Origin: Anaerocolumna xylanovorans DSM 12503
GTDB lineage: Bacteria; Bacillota; Clostridia; Lachnospirales; Lachnospiraceae
Length of the DNA: 64,000 nucleotides
Direction of reading: 5' to 3'
Assembly: GCF_900143645.1 (NCBI RefSeq)
Contig: NZ_FRFD01000015.1
Location: 1-64,000, forward strand
How positions within the stretch are numbered: position 1 is the stretch's first letter; every line of letters begins with the position of its first letter. Both the position numbers and the translations under genes were made by a program. Below the pieces are notes generated by a model that worked only from the letters and a program-made list of their open reading frames with translations, was not told the origin of the DNA and searched no databases. Positions 9,316 to 18,667 of the stretch are shown here, one piece after another.

Positions 9316-9744
9316 GTATTTACACCTCTTTTTATTTTATTTGGTAAATTCTAGTATATCACTTTTTTCGTCAAAAAACATCATTTTTCTTCTTTTTGGT
9401 TATAAATTACTTCTTTATTTTTTTGATTTTATTAAGAATTGTTCTAATCTCTTAAGTATTCTTCACTCATTTTTAATACTTTCTCCAAACTTAAGACACA
9501 TTTATCCTTTATACTATGAAGTAGAAATCAAGGGAATCCCTCTCCCTTGTTTATATAGATAATGCTTTTTCATAAAGCCGCCGCTTGCTGTTAATCCCCT
9601 CAGACAGTAAAGGGCGGCTTCCCCCGTTTTATAAGACCTTTATTACCGTATAAAGTTTATTAATATATTGGTAAAAGCCGTAGAACTTTACCTGGAATCG
9701 TGGTAAGATATTGATACAGATTTCTTCACAAGGAGATAGAATTT
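9316..9744. other. Divergent intergenic region (chemoreceptor / YcxB-like gene)
   Basis: This 429-base gap contains a hairpin AAGCCGCC / GGCGGCTT at 9575-9582 and 9613-9620 with a 30-base loop. Nearer the plus-strand gene there is a cluster of partly inverted GGTAAAAG / CTTTACC / GGTAAG motifs at 9670-9707 that could be a regulator site. The YcxB-like gene has an AAGGAG site before its ATG. I saw no riboswitch and no small gene. Confidence 0.4.
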
Positions 9745-11061
9745 ATGAAAAATAAGATACTAAGCGGTCTTCTTATAGCAATTGTTTTTGCTTTGGCTGT
9801 AAGCCCTTCCTCCTTTGCTAAAGCAAAGGTACAGGAGTTCTCTGATAGTTATATGGAGTTAACTCTTCCAGACGATACCATCGTATTAACAAAGAATACC
9901 CCTGATTCGGACGAGCACTGGGCAACGGCAGGCATTGCAAATGTCAAAAGTGAAAAACAAAGCATGAAAAAAATGGGTGCAAAAGCTATTTTCTATGACC
10001 CCAACACAAAATCTCTGGTCAGACTTCTTCAAAAACAATCCAGTCAGACAAGCGATATATTCAATCTTTCTTTGCTCTCCGAGAAAGAAAAGAAAGACTT
10101 CTTTAACAGCCTCGTAGCTACAAAGGAAGAGAACACCAAGACTGCCATTGAGGAATATCCTCAAACGGAAGCCATTTTTTTCCGCTATAGCATTGAAATG
10201 ACAAAAGATACCGGGAAAATGACCGAATTGATTTATGGGACAATCGTAAACGGCTATACCTTTTCCTTTGATATCTACCAAAGCACAAAATCAGTTCCCA
10301 TCGACGAAACTTTCATTAAGGAGCTGGTTGATGGCACACATTTTACCACATTTCTGGACAAGGCTGAGGTAGAAAGACAAGTTAGAAATGAGGTTATCCG
10401 TTCTTTGATTGAATTTGCGGCAATCATTATCGTGATTGTAGTATGGATAATCGCCCGCAAAAAGAAAAATAAAAAGCAAAAAGTACAAAAGGATATTAAG
10501 GCAAAAGCTCTCACCGGCTTTTATGCTTCTAAAAAGCAAAGGGAAGAGCAAAACATTAAAGAAGAAATTCGGTTCACAAACCACACGAAGTATACTGATC
10601 AGATTATTAAAGACTTTTGCTATTACAACCGGTTTCTCAAACGAATTGTTACCTGGATTATCATGGCGGTGCTCTTCCTTGTTGTTCTGGTACTCATATC
10701 CCAATCAAAAGTCGGGTTTTTAGGCTGTATCGTTGCAATCATCCTGATCTTTATTTTTGTATATTATCAGGGAATCAGTACGGAGAAATTAGTTGACCGT
10801 ATGATAAAGTCCTATGATAAGAGCAAAGGAACGGAAGCTTCATTTACTTTTTATGAGGATTATTTTACTGCATCCGGTATACAGTATATCTCCACTTATC
10901 CTTACTTGCAGATTACTGACATTAGACAGCATAAGGACTTTATCTATATTTACCTTGGACCTGAAAAGGCCTTTTACCTGAAGAAGGATGGCTTTGATAA
11001 AGATGCAGACGCTTTTCTGCAATTTATGAACGCCGCTCTTAAATCAGCGAAAGCAAATTAA
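9745..11061 (+). CDS. Membrane protein with C-terminal YcxB-like domain
   Basis: A 438-residue protein. An N-terminal signal peptide (about 1-25, ending near SFAKA) leads an extracellular domain to about residue 215. A membrane helix follows (about 222-240, AAIIIVIVVWIIA), then a basic cytoplasmic stretch, two further helices (about 305-350) and a C-terminal region (about 360-438). The C-terminal region resembles the YcxB-like domain: FTFYEDYFTASG, YPYLQITDIRQHKDFIYIYLG. YcxB-like proteins are small membrane proteins of unknown function; the fusion to a secreted sensor-like domain is less common. It precedes pdaA by only a family A repeat, so the two may share a transcript. No enzyme motif is visible. 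Confidence 0.6.
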   Translation: MKNKILSGLLIAIVFALAVSPSSFAKAKVQEFSDSYMELTLPDDTIVLTKNTPDSDEHWATAGIANVKSEKQSMKKMGAKAIFYDPNTKSLVRLLQKQSSQTSDIFNLSLLSEKEKKDFFNSLVATKEENTKTAIEEYPQTEAIFFRYSIEMTKDTGKMTELIYGTIVNGYTFSFDIYQSTKSVPIDETFIKELVDGTHFTTFLDKAEVERQVRNEVIRSLIEFAAIIIVIVVWIIARKKKNKKQKVQKDIKAKALTGFYASKKQREEQNIKEEIRFTNHTKYTDQIIKDFCYYNRFLKRIVTWIIMAVLFLVVLVLISQSKVGFLGCIVAIILIFIFVYYQGISTEKLVDRMIKSYDKSKGTEASFTFYEDYFTASGIQYISTYPYLQITDIRQHKDFIYIYLGPEKAFYLKKDGFDKDADAFLQFMNAALKSAKAN

Positions 11062-11080
11062 AATATTCCTTGGGAGATTA

Positions 11081-11156
11081 GTTTGAAAAATATAATACAT
11101 TTTTCAAATTTCTTATTTAGGCAGTATCGCAAGTAAACTTGCGATATGCATGGGGG
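11081..11156 (+). repeat. Family A two-hairpin element (copy upstream of pdaA)
   Basis: Arms TTTGAAAAAT / ATTTTTCAAA form the first hairpin (11082-11108). GGCAGT (11120-11125) follows, then a perfect 9-bp stem TATCGCAAG / CTTGCGATA with loop TAAA (11125-11146), then TGCATGGGGG (11147-11156). The terminal G-run appears to serve as the ribosome binding site of pdaA, six bases before its ATG. Confidence 0.8.
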
Positions 11157-11162
11157 ATCAAT

Positions 11163-11966
11163 ATGAAGGTCATCAGTAAATTATTATCTCTGCTATTAGC
11201 TGTTATATTACTGTTAACAGCTTATCCCTTCAAGACTTATGCCGCTCTTAGCACAACAGCCAGGGACTGGTACTACACCAAAAGCCAGAACCATAAAACT
11301 CCTGTTGTTTCAGGAAACATTAAGGATATGCTGAAAAAATATAACGCTTACTATGTTGATGATACCAAAGAGAAAGTAATTTACCTGACCTTTGACCTTG
11401 GATATGAAAACGGATACACGGACGATATTCTTGACATATTAAAGGAACATGATATAAAAGCCGCTTTTTTTGTTTGTAAAGCCTTCATTGACCAAAACCC
11501 GGACGGTCTAAAGCGCATGCTGGAAGAAGGACATGTTGTGGGAAACCATACGGTTAACCATATTTCCTTCTATAAGCTGTCTCAAAGCAAACTGAAAAGT
11601 GAGTTAAAGGGGGTGGAGGACACCTATGAAAAGGTTACAGGAGAAAAGATGGCAAAAATCCTTCGTCCCCCTTCAGGAGGTTACAGTGAGAAATCCCTTG
11701 CCTGGACGCAAAAGCTGGGATATAAAACCTTTTTCTGGAGTATTGCCTTACCAAATGATTGGAACCTTTCAAATCAGCCAACCAAGGATGCTGCCTTGGG
11801 GCTGTTTAAAGGGCAGCACCATAAAGGGGCTATCGTACTGCTTCACGGTGTATCTCCTGCCGTAGCCAAAAGTCTGGATGCCATGCTGACACAGCTTGAG
11901 GATGCCGGTTATCACTTCGGGCTCGTTACAGATATTCCCTCCGCTGCCCCTGCTAAGAAAAAATAA
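11163..11966 (+). CDS. pdaA: Polysaccharide deacetylase, PdaA-like (delta-lactam peptidoglycan)
   Basis: A 267-residue secreted NodB-fold deacetylase. A signal peptide spans about residues 1-25 (LLAVILLLTAYPFKTYA). The family motifs are LTFDLGYENGYTDDIL (the PdaA-type version of the usual TFDDGP), GNHTVNHIS with the metal-binding His pair, and RPPSGGYSE. PdaA removes the acetyl group from N-acetylmuramic acid as a step in muramic-delta-lactam formation in the spore cortex. Vegetative homologues modify wall peptidoglycan or confer lysozyme resistance. The start at 11163 is preferred because GGGGGA precedes it; an upstream in-frame TTG would overlap the repeat. The presence of yyaC fits a sporulation role. 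Confidence 0.87.
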   Translation: MKVISKLLSLLLAVILLLTAYPFKTYAALSTTARDWYYTKSQNHKTPVVSGNIKDMLKKYNAYYVDDTKEKVIYLTFDLGYENGYTDDILDILKEHDIKAAFFVCKAFIDQNPDGLKRMLEEGHVVGNHTVNHISFYKLSQSKLKSELKGVEDTYEKVTGEKMAKILRPPSGGYSEKSLAWTQKLGYKTFFWSIALPNDWNLSNQPTKDAALGLFKGQHHKGAIVLLHGVSPAVAKSLDAMLTQLEDAGYHFGLVTDIPSAAPAKKK

Positions 11967-12014
11967 GTTCATGCTTCTAAGCTTCATAAATAACAAACCA
12001 AAGGATGAAGAAGG

Positions 12015-12701
12015 ATGCCAGGAAAACAAATTCTTGTTATTGACGATGATACGGATCTGTCCTATATTATCTGCGATATGCTCGAAAATTACGGATATAG
12101 CGTTACTTGCGCCAACGACAGTGATACTGCCTTTTCCCTGCTTACAGACCATACTTATCACGTAATTCTTATGGATATAAACCTGCCGGGTATGTCCGGT
12201 TTTGAGATTTGCAGAGAACTTCGAAAAGTGTCAAAAGTTCCGGTTCTCTTTGCCAGTGCCAGAACCAACGAAAATGACCGTATTACCGGCTTTGACATTG
12301 GAGGAGATGATTATCTTCCAAAACCCTACTCCTTAAAAGAGCTTTTAGTCCGGGTAAATGCACTCATCCGGCGTACTTATGACTACAAAGAAGAGGAAGA
12401 AATCATACGCTTTGGAAATATTGAAGTTCACACTGCTTCCAGACAGGTAAAGAAAAATGACGAAGTTATATCCCTTTCTTTAAAAGAGTTTGATCTTCTT
12501 GCCTTTCTTTTGGAGAATAAAAACGCCGCAGTATCCAAGGAACGTCTGCTGTCAGGGGTTTGGGGCGCCTTTACAGAAGTAGAGCCCTCAACCTTAACTG
12601 TCCATATCAGGTGGCTTAGAGAGAAGCTGGAAGATGACCCCAAAAATCCCCTGTTCATCAAAACCGTCTGGGGTATCGGTTATATGCTTCAAACACTCTG
12701 A
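12015..12701 (+). CDS. OmpR/PhoB-family response regulator
   Basis: A 228-residue two-domain regulator. The receiver domain (about 4-118) has the acidic pair in VIDDD, the phospho-acceptor Asp54 in LMDINLPGMSG and Lys103 in DDYLPKPYS. The C-terminal winged-helix DNA-binding domain (about 130-226) shows LSLKEFDLLAFLLEN and VDVHIRWLREKLE-like segments ending in VWGIGYML. It lies 20 bases before its partner kinase gene and upstream of an ABC transporter of the FtsX type. This gene order is typical of systems that sense cell-wall-active peptides and switch on the adjacent transporter. Confidence 0.93.
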   Translation: MPGKQILVIDDDTDLSYIICDMLENYGYSVTCANDSDTAFSLLTDHTYHVILMDINLPGMSGFEICRELRKVSKVPVLFASARTNENDRITGFDIGGDDYLPKPYSLKELLVRVNALIRRTYDYKEEEEIIRFGNIEVHTASRQVKKNDEVISLSLKEFDLLAFLLENKNAAVSKERLLSGVWGAFTEVEPSTLTVHIRWLREKLEDDPKNPLFIKTVWGIGYMLQTL

Positions 12702-12721
12702 AAGGAGCGAGGTTATTTACA

Positions 12722-13885
12722 ATGAAAACAAGACTATTTGCAGCCACTGCCTGCTTTGCAGGGGTTATACTCATCCTCTCCCTGCTGTTGGCATATTCAG
12801 TAAAGCCAGAGAACGCGGCAGAGAGAAAAGCAGAACATATTGTTGCATTGAATGAAATCTCACAGATGGCACAAAAGGCCGCCTCCGGTAAGGATACTTC
12901 TTCCAAAGAACTTCTAAAAGAAAAAATAGCTGCTCTTAATACTTCCCTCCGCGAAGAGGAACATCCGGGTAATGCCCGGCTTTATCCTGCAATTCTATTT
13001 ATCGGAACGATTGCTGTTATATACCTGTTTCTGATATTTCTTTATATTTACTTCTCCATCCTTCGTCCCTTTGATAAATTAAAAGGTTACGCCCAGAGTA
13101 TTTCCAAAGGCGACTTTGATGTATCCCTTAATTATGAGCGTTCGAACTACTTTGGTGCCTTTACCTGGGCTTTTGACCATATGCGCAGAGAGATTACCAG
13201 AGCCCGCGCATGCGAGCAGGAGGCCATTGATAACAACAAGACTGTTATTGCAACCCTTTCCCATGATATTAAGACTCCCATTGCATCTATCCGCGCATAT
13301 GCTGAAGGTCTGGAAGCTAATATGGATACTACTGCTGAGAAACGCGTCCGGTATTTAAGTGTAATTATGAAAAAATGTGATGACGTTACCAAGCTCACCA
13401 ATGACCTTTTCCTTCATTCCATCTCTGATCTTGACAAGCTTAAGGTCGTTACAGAGAAAGTGGAACTGTGCGGCTATTTGTCCCCTATCCTTGAGGAAAT
13501 AAATGCCGGACAGGGGGATGTAGCCTTTCAAAAGCCTTATGCCTGCCTATATGTGGATATTGATAAAAACAGATTCCAGCAGCTCGTTGAGAATCTGATT
13601 AATAATGCCAGAAAATATGCAAAAACCAAAATAGAGGTTTCGATAAAAAACGAAGACAGGTCTGTTACTATCAGCTTCCGGGATTACGGGCAGGGAGCTG
13701 CCAGTGAGGATATGCCCTTCCTTTTTGATAAATTCTACCGCGGAAAGAATTGCGGAAAGGAACAGGGTTCCGGACTTGGACTTTATATCGTCCGCTATGT
13801 TGCGGAGCAGATGAAAGGCGAGGTTCGGTTAATAAATCATACAGACGGATTAGAAGTGACTGTAAACCTCCCTCTTATCTCTTAA
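12722..13885 (+). CDS. Membrane sensor histidine kinase
   Basis: A 387-residue kinase. Membrane helices lie at about 5-24 and 90-112 with a short extracellular loop of about 65 residues. A HAMP-like segment follows, then a HisKA domain with phospho-accepting His181 in TLSHDIKTPIASI, then a HATPase domain with the N box (ENLINNARKYA), G1 (DYGQGA), F box and G2 (GSGLGLYIV) motifs. It is the partner of the response regulator just upstream. The small outer loop is larger than in BceS-type kinases but still too short for a typical ligand domain, so sensing may depend on the adjacent transporter. An AAAGGAG site lies upstream of the ATG. Confidence 0.93.
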   Translation: MKTRLFAATACFAGVILILSLLLAYSVKPENAAERKAEHIVALNEISQMAQKAASGKDTSSKELLKEKIAALNTSLREEEHPGNARLYPAILFIGTIAVIYLFLIFLYIYFSILRPFDKLKGYAQSISKGDFDVSLNYERSNYFGAFTWAFDHMRREITRARACEQEAIDNNKTVIATLSHDIKTPIASIRAYAEGLEANMDTTAEKRVRYLSVIMKKCDDVTKLTNDLFLHSISDLDKLKVVTEKVELCGYLSPILEEINAGQGDVAFQKPYACLYVDIDKNRFQQLVENLINNARKYAKTKIEVSIKNEDRSVTISFRDYGQGAASEDMPFLFDKFYRGKNCGKEQGSGLGLYIVRYVAEQMKGEVRLINHTDGLEVTVNLPLIS

Positions 13886-13900
13886 ATCCTTTAAGGATTT
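13884..13900 (+). promoter_or_regulatory. Inverted repeat upstream of the ABC transporter genes
   Basis: AAATCCTT-T-AAGGATTT is a perfect 8-bp inverted repeat with one central base. It overlaps the kinase stop codon and is followed by TCTTAATATC. It lies 56 bases before the ATPase gene and is a candidate binding site for the adjacent response regulator, or a small hairpin. Confidence 0.4.
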
Positions 13901-13955
13901 CTTAATATCTCATCTGATAAAATACTTTCATAACGAAAAGAAAGGATTTGAGGAT

Positions 13956-14717
13956 ATGAAGGACATTATTCTGTCTGCCAGGGGCCTATGCAAAAGTTAT
14001 GCCCATAACGGCGGACAAAACCACATATTAAACCACATTGACCTGGATATTTACAAAGGGGATTTTACCGTAGTCATGGGTGCTTCCGGCTCCGGAAAGT
14101 CAACTCTTTTGTATACCATGAGCGGCATGGACTCTGCTACGGCAGGAAAAGTAATCTATCAGGGAAATACGATAACAGAATTTAAGGAGGATAAGCTTGC
14201 TAAGTTACGGCAGGGGGATTTCGGCTTTGTCTTCCAGCAGATGCATCTGGTCAGCAACTTAAGCCTATTTGAAAACGTTGCGGTAACCGGCTATCTTAAT
14301 AAAAACATACCGGGCGCAGAGGTGGGTAAGAGAGTGAAAGAACTTCTCGAGAAAATGGGCCTTACCCCTATGTCAAAACGACTTCCCTCCCAGGTCTCCG
14401 GAGGAGAACAGCAGCGGGCTGCTATTGCCAGAGCCGTTGTGAACCGCCCTGACCTTCTTTTTGCAGACGAACCCACCGGAGCGCTGAACCGAAAAAATAC
14501 CATTGAGGTCTTAAATCTTTTGACAGAGCTTAACAAAGAAGGTCAAAGTATTCTTATGGTAACTCATGATATGAAAGCGGCACTTAGGGCTACCAGGCTA
14601 TTGTATCTGGAAGATGGCAAGATTACCGGAGAGCTTACTCTTCCTCCCTATCAGCCGCTGGAGGAGAAGAGCCGTGAAACGCAGGTAGATGCATGGCTTT
14701 CCTCCATGGAATGGTAG
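13956..14717 (+). CDS. ABC transporter ATP-binding protein (MacB/LolD-type)
   Basis: A 253-residue ATPase. It has Walker A ([16 protein letters not shown]), Q-loop (FVFQQMHLV), signature ([14 protein letters not shown]), Walker B ([11 protein letters not shown]) and switch His (VTHDMKAAL). The DEPTGAL variant and overall length match the MacB/LolD/BceA branch that partners FtsX-type permeases. The permease starts eight bases after its stop codon. Together they would extrude or detach an antimicrobial compound or act as a co-sensor for the kinase upstream. Confidence 0.94.
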   Translation: MKDIILSARGLCKSYAHNGGQNHILNHIDLDIYKGDFTVVMGASGSGKSTLLYTMSGMDSATAGKVIYQGNTITEFKEDKLAKLRQGDFGFVFQQMHLVSNLSLFENVAVTGYLNKNIPGAEVGKRVKELLEKMGLTPMSKRLPSQVSGGEQQRAAIARAVVNRPDLLFADEPTGALNRKNTIEVLNLLTELNKEGQSILMVTHDMKAALRATRLLYLEDGKITGELTLPPYQPLEEKSRETQVDAWLSSMEW

Positions 14718-14724
14718 GTGGACT

Positions 14725-17082
14725 ATGGATATCTTAACCTTATTAAAAGCAAATATCAAATACAAAAAGGGTGCCTTAATCAGTGTCGCAGTTCTGATGC
14801 TGATTGTGACTGCGGCTCTCACAGCCGTAATAAGTGCCAATGATAATTTCGGCAGAAATTTAAGGGATGCTCAAAAATCTGTTGATACCGGTGACCTTGT
14901 GCTGATGATTGACGAGAAATATGCCACAGATGAACTGCTTAATAAGATAAAAACAGATCCTACCGTAGGACGGATGCGGGATGTTAAAAACCTTACTTCC
15001 TTTAGTGCAGTTACAAACGGAAAGGAAGTGACCAACCGTACAACATTTATTGCCTTTAACGAGAAGGAACGGCAATTTTTTCTTTTTAATAAAAAAGGAA
15101 CCGGATTTGTTACAACGATAGAAGCTCCCGGTAAAGGTGAAATATATGTACCCTTCAGCTTTCAGCAATTATACAACTGTAAGATTGGAAATACCTTCAC
15201 AATAAAAACGAATCATGGGGATGTACCCTTTCGCATTAAAGGATTTATTGAAGAGCCTTTCACAGGCGGATATTTTCTTGGAGTAAAGCAGGTCTATATC
15301 TCAACGGATGACTATAATAAGGTGCTTGCCGGGAAAGCAGATGATGTATCCGTTATCGAGCAAAAGCTTACAAGCAGTCATATGCTGCATATTTATCAAA
15401 AAACCGGGAGTACTTTATCCCCAGGCGAATTTAAACGGGAATTAAGCAAAAGCAGCGGTATCTCTGACTATGGCACGACTCTGTCAAAAGAGGATGCTAT
15501 CGGATATACTTTGATTTTTAACAATATCGGAGGCGGAATACTCTATGTCTTCATCCTCCTTCTGTTCTTTATCGTATTAATCGTTATGGGGCACAGTATA
15601 AGCACCGGTATAGAAATGGACTATGTCAATCTGGGTGTTTTAAAATCCCAGGGATTTACCAGCAAAAAGCTGCGGCTTTTGTTCTTTCTCCAATATCTGC
15701 TGGCAGAGGGCCTGGGCGCTGTATTAGGCATCTTTGTTTCCATCCCTTTTGTCAGGCTGCTTGGAGGAATCTTTCAACCCATTACCGGCATTCTTGCAAC
15801 TACGGAGCTTTCCCTTGTAAAATGCCTGCTTCTACTGGCAGGGATACTCTTAATTGAAAGCCTTTTCCTTCTGGTAAAAACCACACGAATCGGCAAGATA
15901 TCACCGGTAAGGGCAATTTCAGGCGGTCTTGCAAGTATCTACTTTGACAGCAGATTAAAGGCCCCTATCGGAAAACGGGCATTGTCCCTTAGCCTTGCCT
16001 TAAGGCAGTTCACCTCCAATAAAAGACAATATGCCGGAACCATTGCCATTGTTTCTATCCTTGCCTATTTTATGATATCCATGACGGTCCTTGCCAACTG
16101 CATGTTACCGGAGTCTGTTCAGGAAAGCTTTGGAGGAGTCGTACATGATGTAGCCCTTGCCTTAAATGACAGCTTTCAGATGGATAAGGCCAAGGAAATT
16201 GAAAAAGAGATTGAAAAGATTTCTCCTGTCAAGGGCTCCTTGTATGCTAATTACAAATATATAGCAATAAACGGGGAAGAATATAACTGCGTGATATATG
16301 ACGACCCGGAGCAGTTTAAGAGTATTCTAAAGGGAAGGGCTCCCCTTTATCAAAATGAAATTATTATTACGGAGATACTCTCAGATGAAATCGGAAAAAG
16401 CATCGGTGATACCGTAATCCTATCCTACCATGGAAAAAAGGGAGAATATCTTATAAGCGGTCTGTACCAATCCATGCGGGATTTGGGAAAATGCTTTGCC
16501 ATGAGTCTTGCTGCGCAAGAGCAGCTGGCAGAAGAGCGGCTAACTGACGGCTATATTCAGCTCGCAGAAAAAGAGAAAGCAGGAGACGTGGTTTCTATGC
16601 TGAACGAAAAGTTCCCCTCCCTCTTAAAAGCCAGTGTCTCCAAGGACGAGGACGGTATCGGAGATATGATACAACTTGCCTTAAATACAATAGCAATTAC
16701 TATTTATACCGTTTCCATCCTGTTTATCCTTGTTGTAGTGAATATGGTGTGCGGTAAGATGTTTTTAAAGGAAAAGAAAGATATCGGAATCTATAAGGCA
16801 TTAGGCTTTACCACCAGAAGTCTCCGCCTGCAATTTGCCCTACGGTTTCTCATTTTGTCTGCCCTCGGAAGTGCCGCCGGTACTTTAATGTGCCTCCTGT
16901 TTAACAACCGGATGCTAAGTATGCTCCTTCGCACAGTAGGTATAACCAACTTTACTACAGACTTCCGTATCTCTACCATATTGGCACCGACAGCCTTAAT
17001 TTGTACCTGCTTCTTCCTCTTTTCCTATCTTGCTTCAAAGAAGGTGCAAAGGGTGGAGATAAGAGAACTTATAACCGAATAG
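14725..17082 (+). CDS. FtsX-type ABC transporter permease (two FtsX domains)
   Basis: A 785-residue permease. It has an N-terminal helix (about 15-37), a large extracellular domain (about 45-275), three helices of a first FtsX domain (about 280-400), another helix (about 440-465) with a second extracellular domain (about 470-660), and three helices of a second FtsX domain (about 665-780). This duplicated layout is typical of MacB-like or peptide-resistance permeases in clostridia. The start at 14725 follows GGTGG and gives an N-terminus beginning MDILTLLKAN; a start further upstream would overlap the ATPase gene. It is transcribed with the regulator, kinase and ATPase genes. Confidence 0.9.
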   Translation: MDILTLLKANIKYKKGALISVAVLMLIVTAALTAVISANDNFGRNLRDAQKSVDTGDLVLMIDEKYATDELLNKIKTDPTVGRMRDVKNLTSFSAVTNGKEVTNRTTFIAFNEKERQFFLFNKKGTGFVTTIEAPGKGEIYVPFSFQQLYNCKIGNTFTIKTNHGDVPFRIKGFIEEPFTGGYFLGVKQVYISTDDYNKVLAGKADDVSVIEQKLTSSHMLHIYQKTGSTLSPGEFKRELSKSSGISDYGTTLSKEDAIGYTLIFNNIGGGILYVFILLLFFIVLIVMGHSISTGIEMDYVNLGVLKSQGFTSKKLRLLFFLQYLLAEGLGAVLGIFVSIPFVRLLGGIFQPITGILATTELSLVKCLLLLAGILLIESLFLLVKTTRIGKISPVRAISGGLASIYFDSRLKAPIGKRALSLSLALRQFTSNKRQYAGTIAIVSILAYFMISMTVLANCMLPESVQESFGGVVHDVALALNDSFQMDKAKEIEKEIEKISPVKGSLYANYKYIAINGEEYNCVIYDDPEQFKSILKGRAPLYQNEIIITEILSDEIGKSIGDTVILSYHGKKGEYLISGLYQSMRDLGKCFAMSLAAQEQLAEERLTDGYIQLAEKEKAGDVVSMLNEKFPSLLKASVSKDEDGIGDMIQLALNTIAITIYTVSILFILVVVNMVCGKMFLKEKKDIGIYKALGFTTRSLRLQFALRFLILSALGSAAGTLMCLLFNNRMLSMLLRTVGITNFTTDFRISTILAPTALICTCFFLFSYLASKKVQRVEIRELITE

Positions 17083-17088
17083 TTCGAA

Positions 17089-17682
17089 TTATTGTGAGGG
17101 CTTAAGCAGATTCTTCGGAGCGCTTTCGAATATTGCCGCAATTAATTCCGCCAGTTCTTCCGGCGTTTCCTTCATGCCGCTCCTTAGCCATTCCCCTATA
17201 ATACTTGTCTGGATTCCGGCAATAATGGCAATCATATAACGTGAGGGAATTTTAAGCTGCTCTTCCATATTATTTTGATTTATAACGCTTTTTATCGTCT
17301 CACTCAACTTATGAAGAAAACAAGGGTCTCCGTTTTCATTTATCATAAGGGAAAAGAAGCGGGAGTTGTCCCGAATATACTGGTATATCCTGATTAGGAT
17401 TGAAAAGGGCCTGCTGTCGGCAAACCCTTTTCTTTTCATAATCTCAATGGGCATTTCCTTAACAATATCTTTTATTCCAAGTAAAACTTCGTCTTCAAGG
17501 GTATTCAGTAAATCGTATTTGTCAGCGTAATGCAGGTAAAAGGTATTTCTGCTTATAAATGCTTTTTGGGTTATTCCTTCTACGGTTATCTTGGTAAACC
17601 CAATCTCCTCCATCAATTCCAGGAATGCATTTTTAATCATAAATTTGGTTCTTATCACTCTTAAATCAGTTTGTTTTTTCAT
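17089..17682 (-). CDS. TetR-family transcriptional repressor
   Basis: A 197-residue regulator. The N-terminal helix-turn-helix (about 8-55) shows TRTKFMIKNAFLELMEEIGF, TKITVEGITQKAFISRNTFY and LHYADKYDLL. A helical ligand-binding domain follows, with a C-terminal TetR_C-type segment. The ATG at 17682 is chosen because GGAGGT lies just upstream; a longer frame exists but starts inside the leader repeat. It is divergent from an ABC-2 efflux system, which it most likely represses until an inducer binds. Its leader contains a family A repeat. Confidence 0.88.
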   Translation of the reverse strand: MKKQTDLRVIRTKFMIKNAFLELMEEIGFTKITVEGITQKAFISRNTFYLHYADKYDLLNTLEDEVLLGIKDIVKEMPIEIMKRKGFADSRPFSILIRIYQYIRDNSRFFSLMINENGDPCFLHKLSETIKSVINQNNMEEQLKIPSRYMIAIIAGIQTSIIGEWLRSGMKETPEELAELIAAIFESAPKNLLKPSQ

Positions 17683-17691
17683 ATATACCTC

Positions 17692-17817
17692 CATGCATAA
17701 ACTTGTGTGCGAAAATTGTTTTTTAATTTTTACACTATCCCCCATGCATTTCGCAAGTTTACTTGCGAAACTGCTTAAATCAAAAGTGAAAAATGCTTTT
17801 TATTTTTCACACTAACC
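17692..17817 (-). repeat. Family A element in the tetR leader
   Basis: On the minus strand: hairpin GTGAAAAAT / ATTTTTCAC (17786-17810), then GCAGT, then a perfect stem TTTCGCAAG / CTTGCGAAA with a four-base loop (17749-17770), then TGCATGGGGG. A further imperfect GTGT...ACAC hairpin (about 17704-17736) follows, and a second TGCATGG that runs into the ribosome binding site of the TetR gene. The last part looks like one and a half repeat units in tandem. Confidence 0.75.
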
Positions 17818-17858
17818 TCGTTTTATTAGATAATGGACAGAATCAAATAAAGTGACCA

Positions 17859-17888
17859 TTGCATTATAATGTACACCTGTATTATAAT
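17859..17888 (+). promoter_or_regulatory. Promoter and likely TetR operator before the ABC-2 efflux genes
   Basis: TTGCAT (17859-17864) and TATAAT (17883-17888) are separated by 18 bases. Two copies of ATTATAAT (17863-17870 and 17881-17888) flank GTACACCTGT, giving a partly symmetric site that covers this promoter. It also contains a minus-strand TATAAT facing the TetR gene. Binding of the repressor here would shut both directions. Confidence 0.5.
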
Positions 17889-17935
17889 TTCCACAGAAAT
17901 AAAAATCAATAACTTTCGAAAAGAGGCGACTATTT

Positions 17936-18667
17936 ATGGATATTACAGGCAGGAATATTTGCAAGAGCTTTCATCACAAACCTGTTATTAAAAATGTATC
18001 TATCTCCATTCCATCCGGCGAAATCATATGTCTGTTAGGTCCCAGCGGAGCGGGTAAAACAACCCTGATCCGGCTGCTTATCGGCGCGATACCCACAGAC
18101 GAAGGCGAAATCCGCTATGGCCAGACTTTGATACCCAATCTGGCTCTTCTAAAAAAGATTGGCTTTATGCCCCAGAATGACGCTATCTACGAGGACTTAT
18201 CAGGTACCGGCAACCTGTCCTTTTTTGCAGAGCTTTACGGTATGCGAAAAAAAGACTATATGGGGCGTATTGATGAAGTACTAAGACTTGTTGACTTAAA
18301 AGAAGATTCCGGCAAGCCGGTGAGAGAATATTCCGGAGGTATGAAAAAAAGATTGTCTCTTGCTGCTGCACTGCTTCATGAACCGGAAGTACTTTTACTG
18401 GATGAACCTACGGTCGGCATTGACCCGGTCTTGCGAAAAGCCATCTGGGTACAGCTAAAAAAGCTAAAGGAGCAGGGAAAAACCATTATTGTATCTACCC
18501 ACGTTATGGACGAGGTAACGGAATGCGATAAAGCTGCACTTATCTATCAGGGACAGCTCATACAGTATGATACGGTCTCTAACCTTTTATCTCTTACAAA
18601 ATCCAATAAAATAGAAGAGCTGTTCTTTCTGGCAGCTGACAAAAAAGGCGGTGATGCAGCATGCTAA
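17936..18667 (+). CDS. ABC-2 type transporter ATP-binding protein
   Basis: A 243-residue ATPase with Walker A (GPSGAGKTTLIRLLIG), Q-loop (GFMPQNDAIY), signature (YSGGMKKRLSLAAAL), Walker B (LLLDEPTVGIDP) and switch His (VSTHVMDEV). The DEPTVGIDP motif places it in the drug/ABC-2 export branch. The stop codon overlaps the start of the permease gene, so the two are translationally coupled. Divergence from the TetR gene points to inducible efflux of a toxic compound. Confidence 0.94.
   Translation: MDITGRNICKSFHHKPVIKNVSISIPSGEIICLLGPSGAGKTTLIRLLIGAIPTDEGEIRYGQTLIPNLALLKKIGFMPQNDAIYEDLSGTGNLSFFAELYGMRKKDYMGRIDEVLRLVDLKEDSGKPVREYSGGMKKRLSLAAALLHEPEVLLLDEPTVGIDPVLRKAIWVQLKKLKEQGKTIIVSTHVMDEVTECDKAALIYQGQLIQYDTVSNLLSLTKSNKIEELFFLAADKKGGDAAC

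Noticed and set aside
9316..9744. Cyclic-di-GMP riboswitch before the chemoreceptor gene
   Set aside because: Such riboswitches are common before clostridial chemoreceptors, but none of the conserved core bases is found on the relevant strand.
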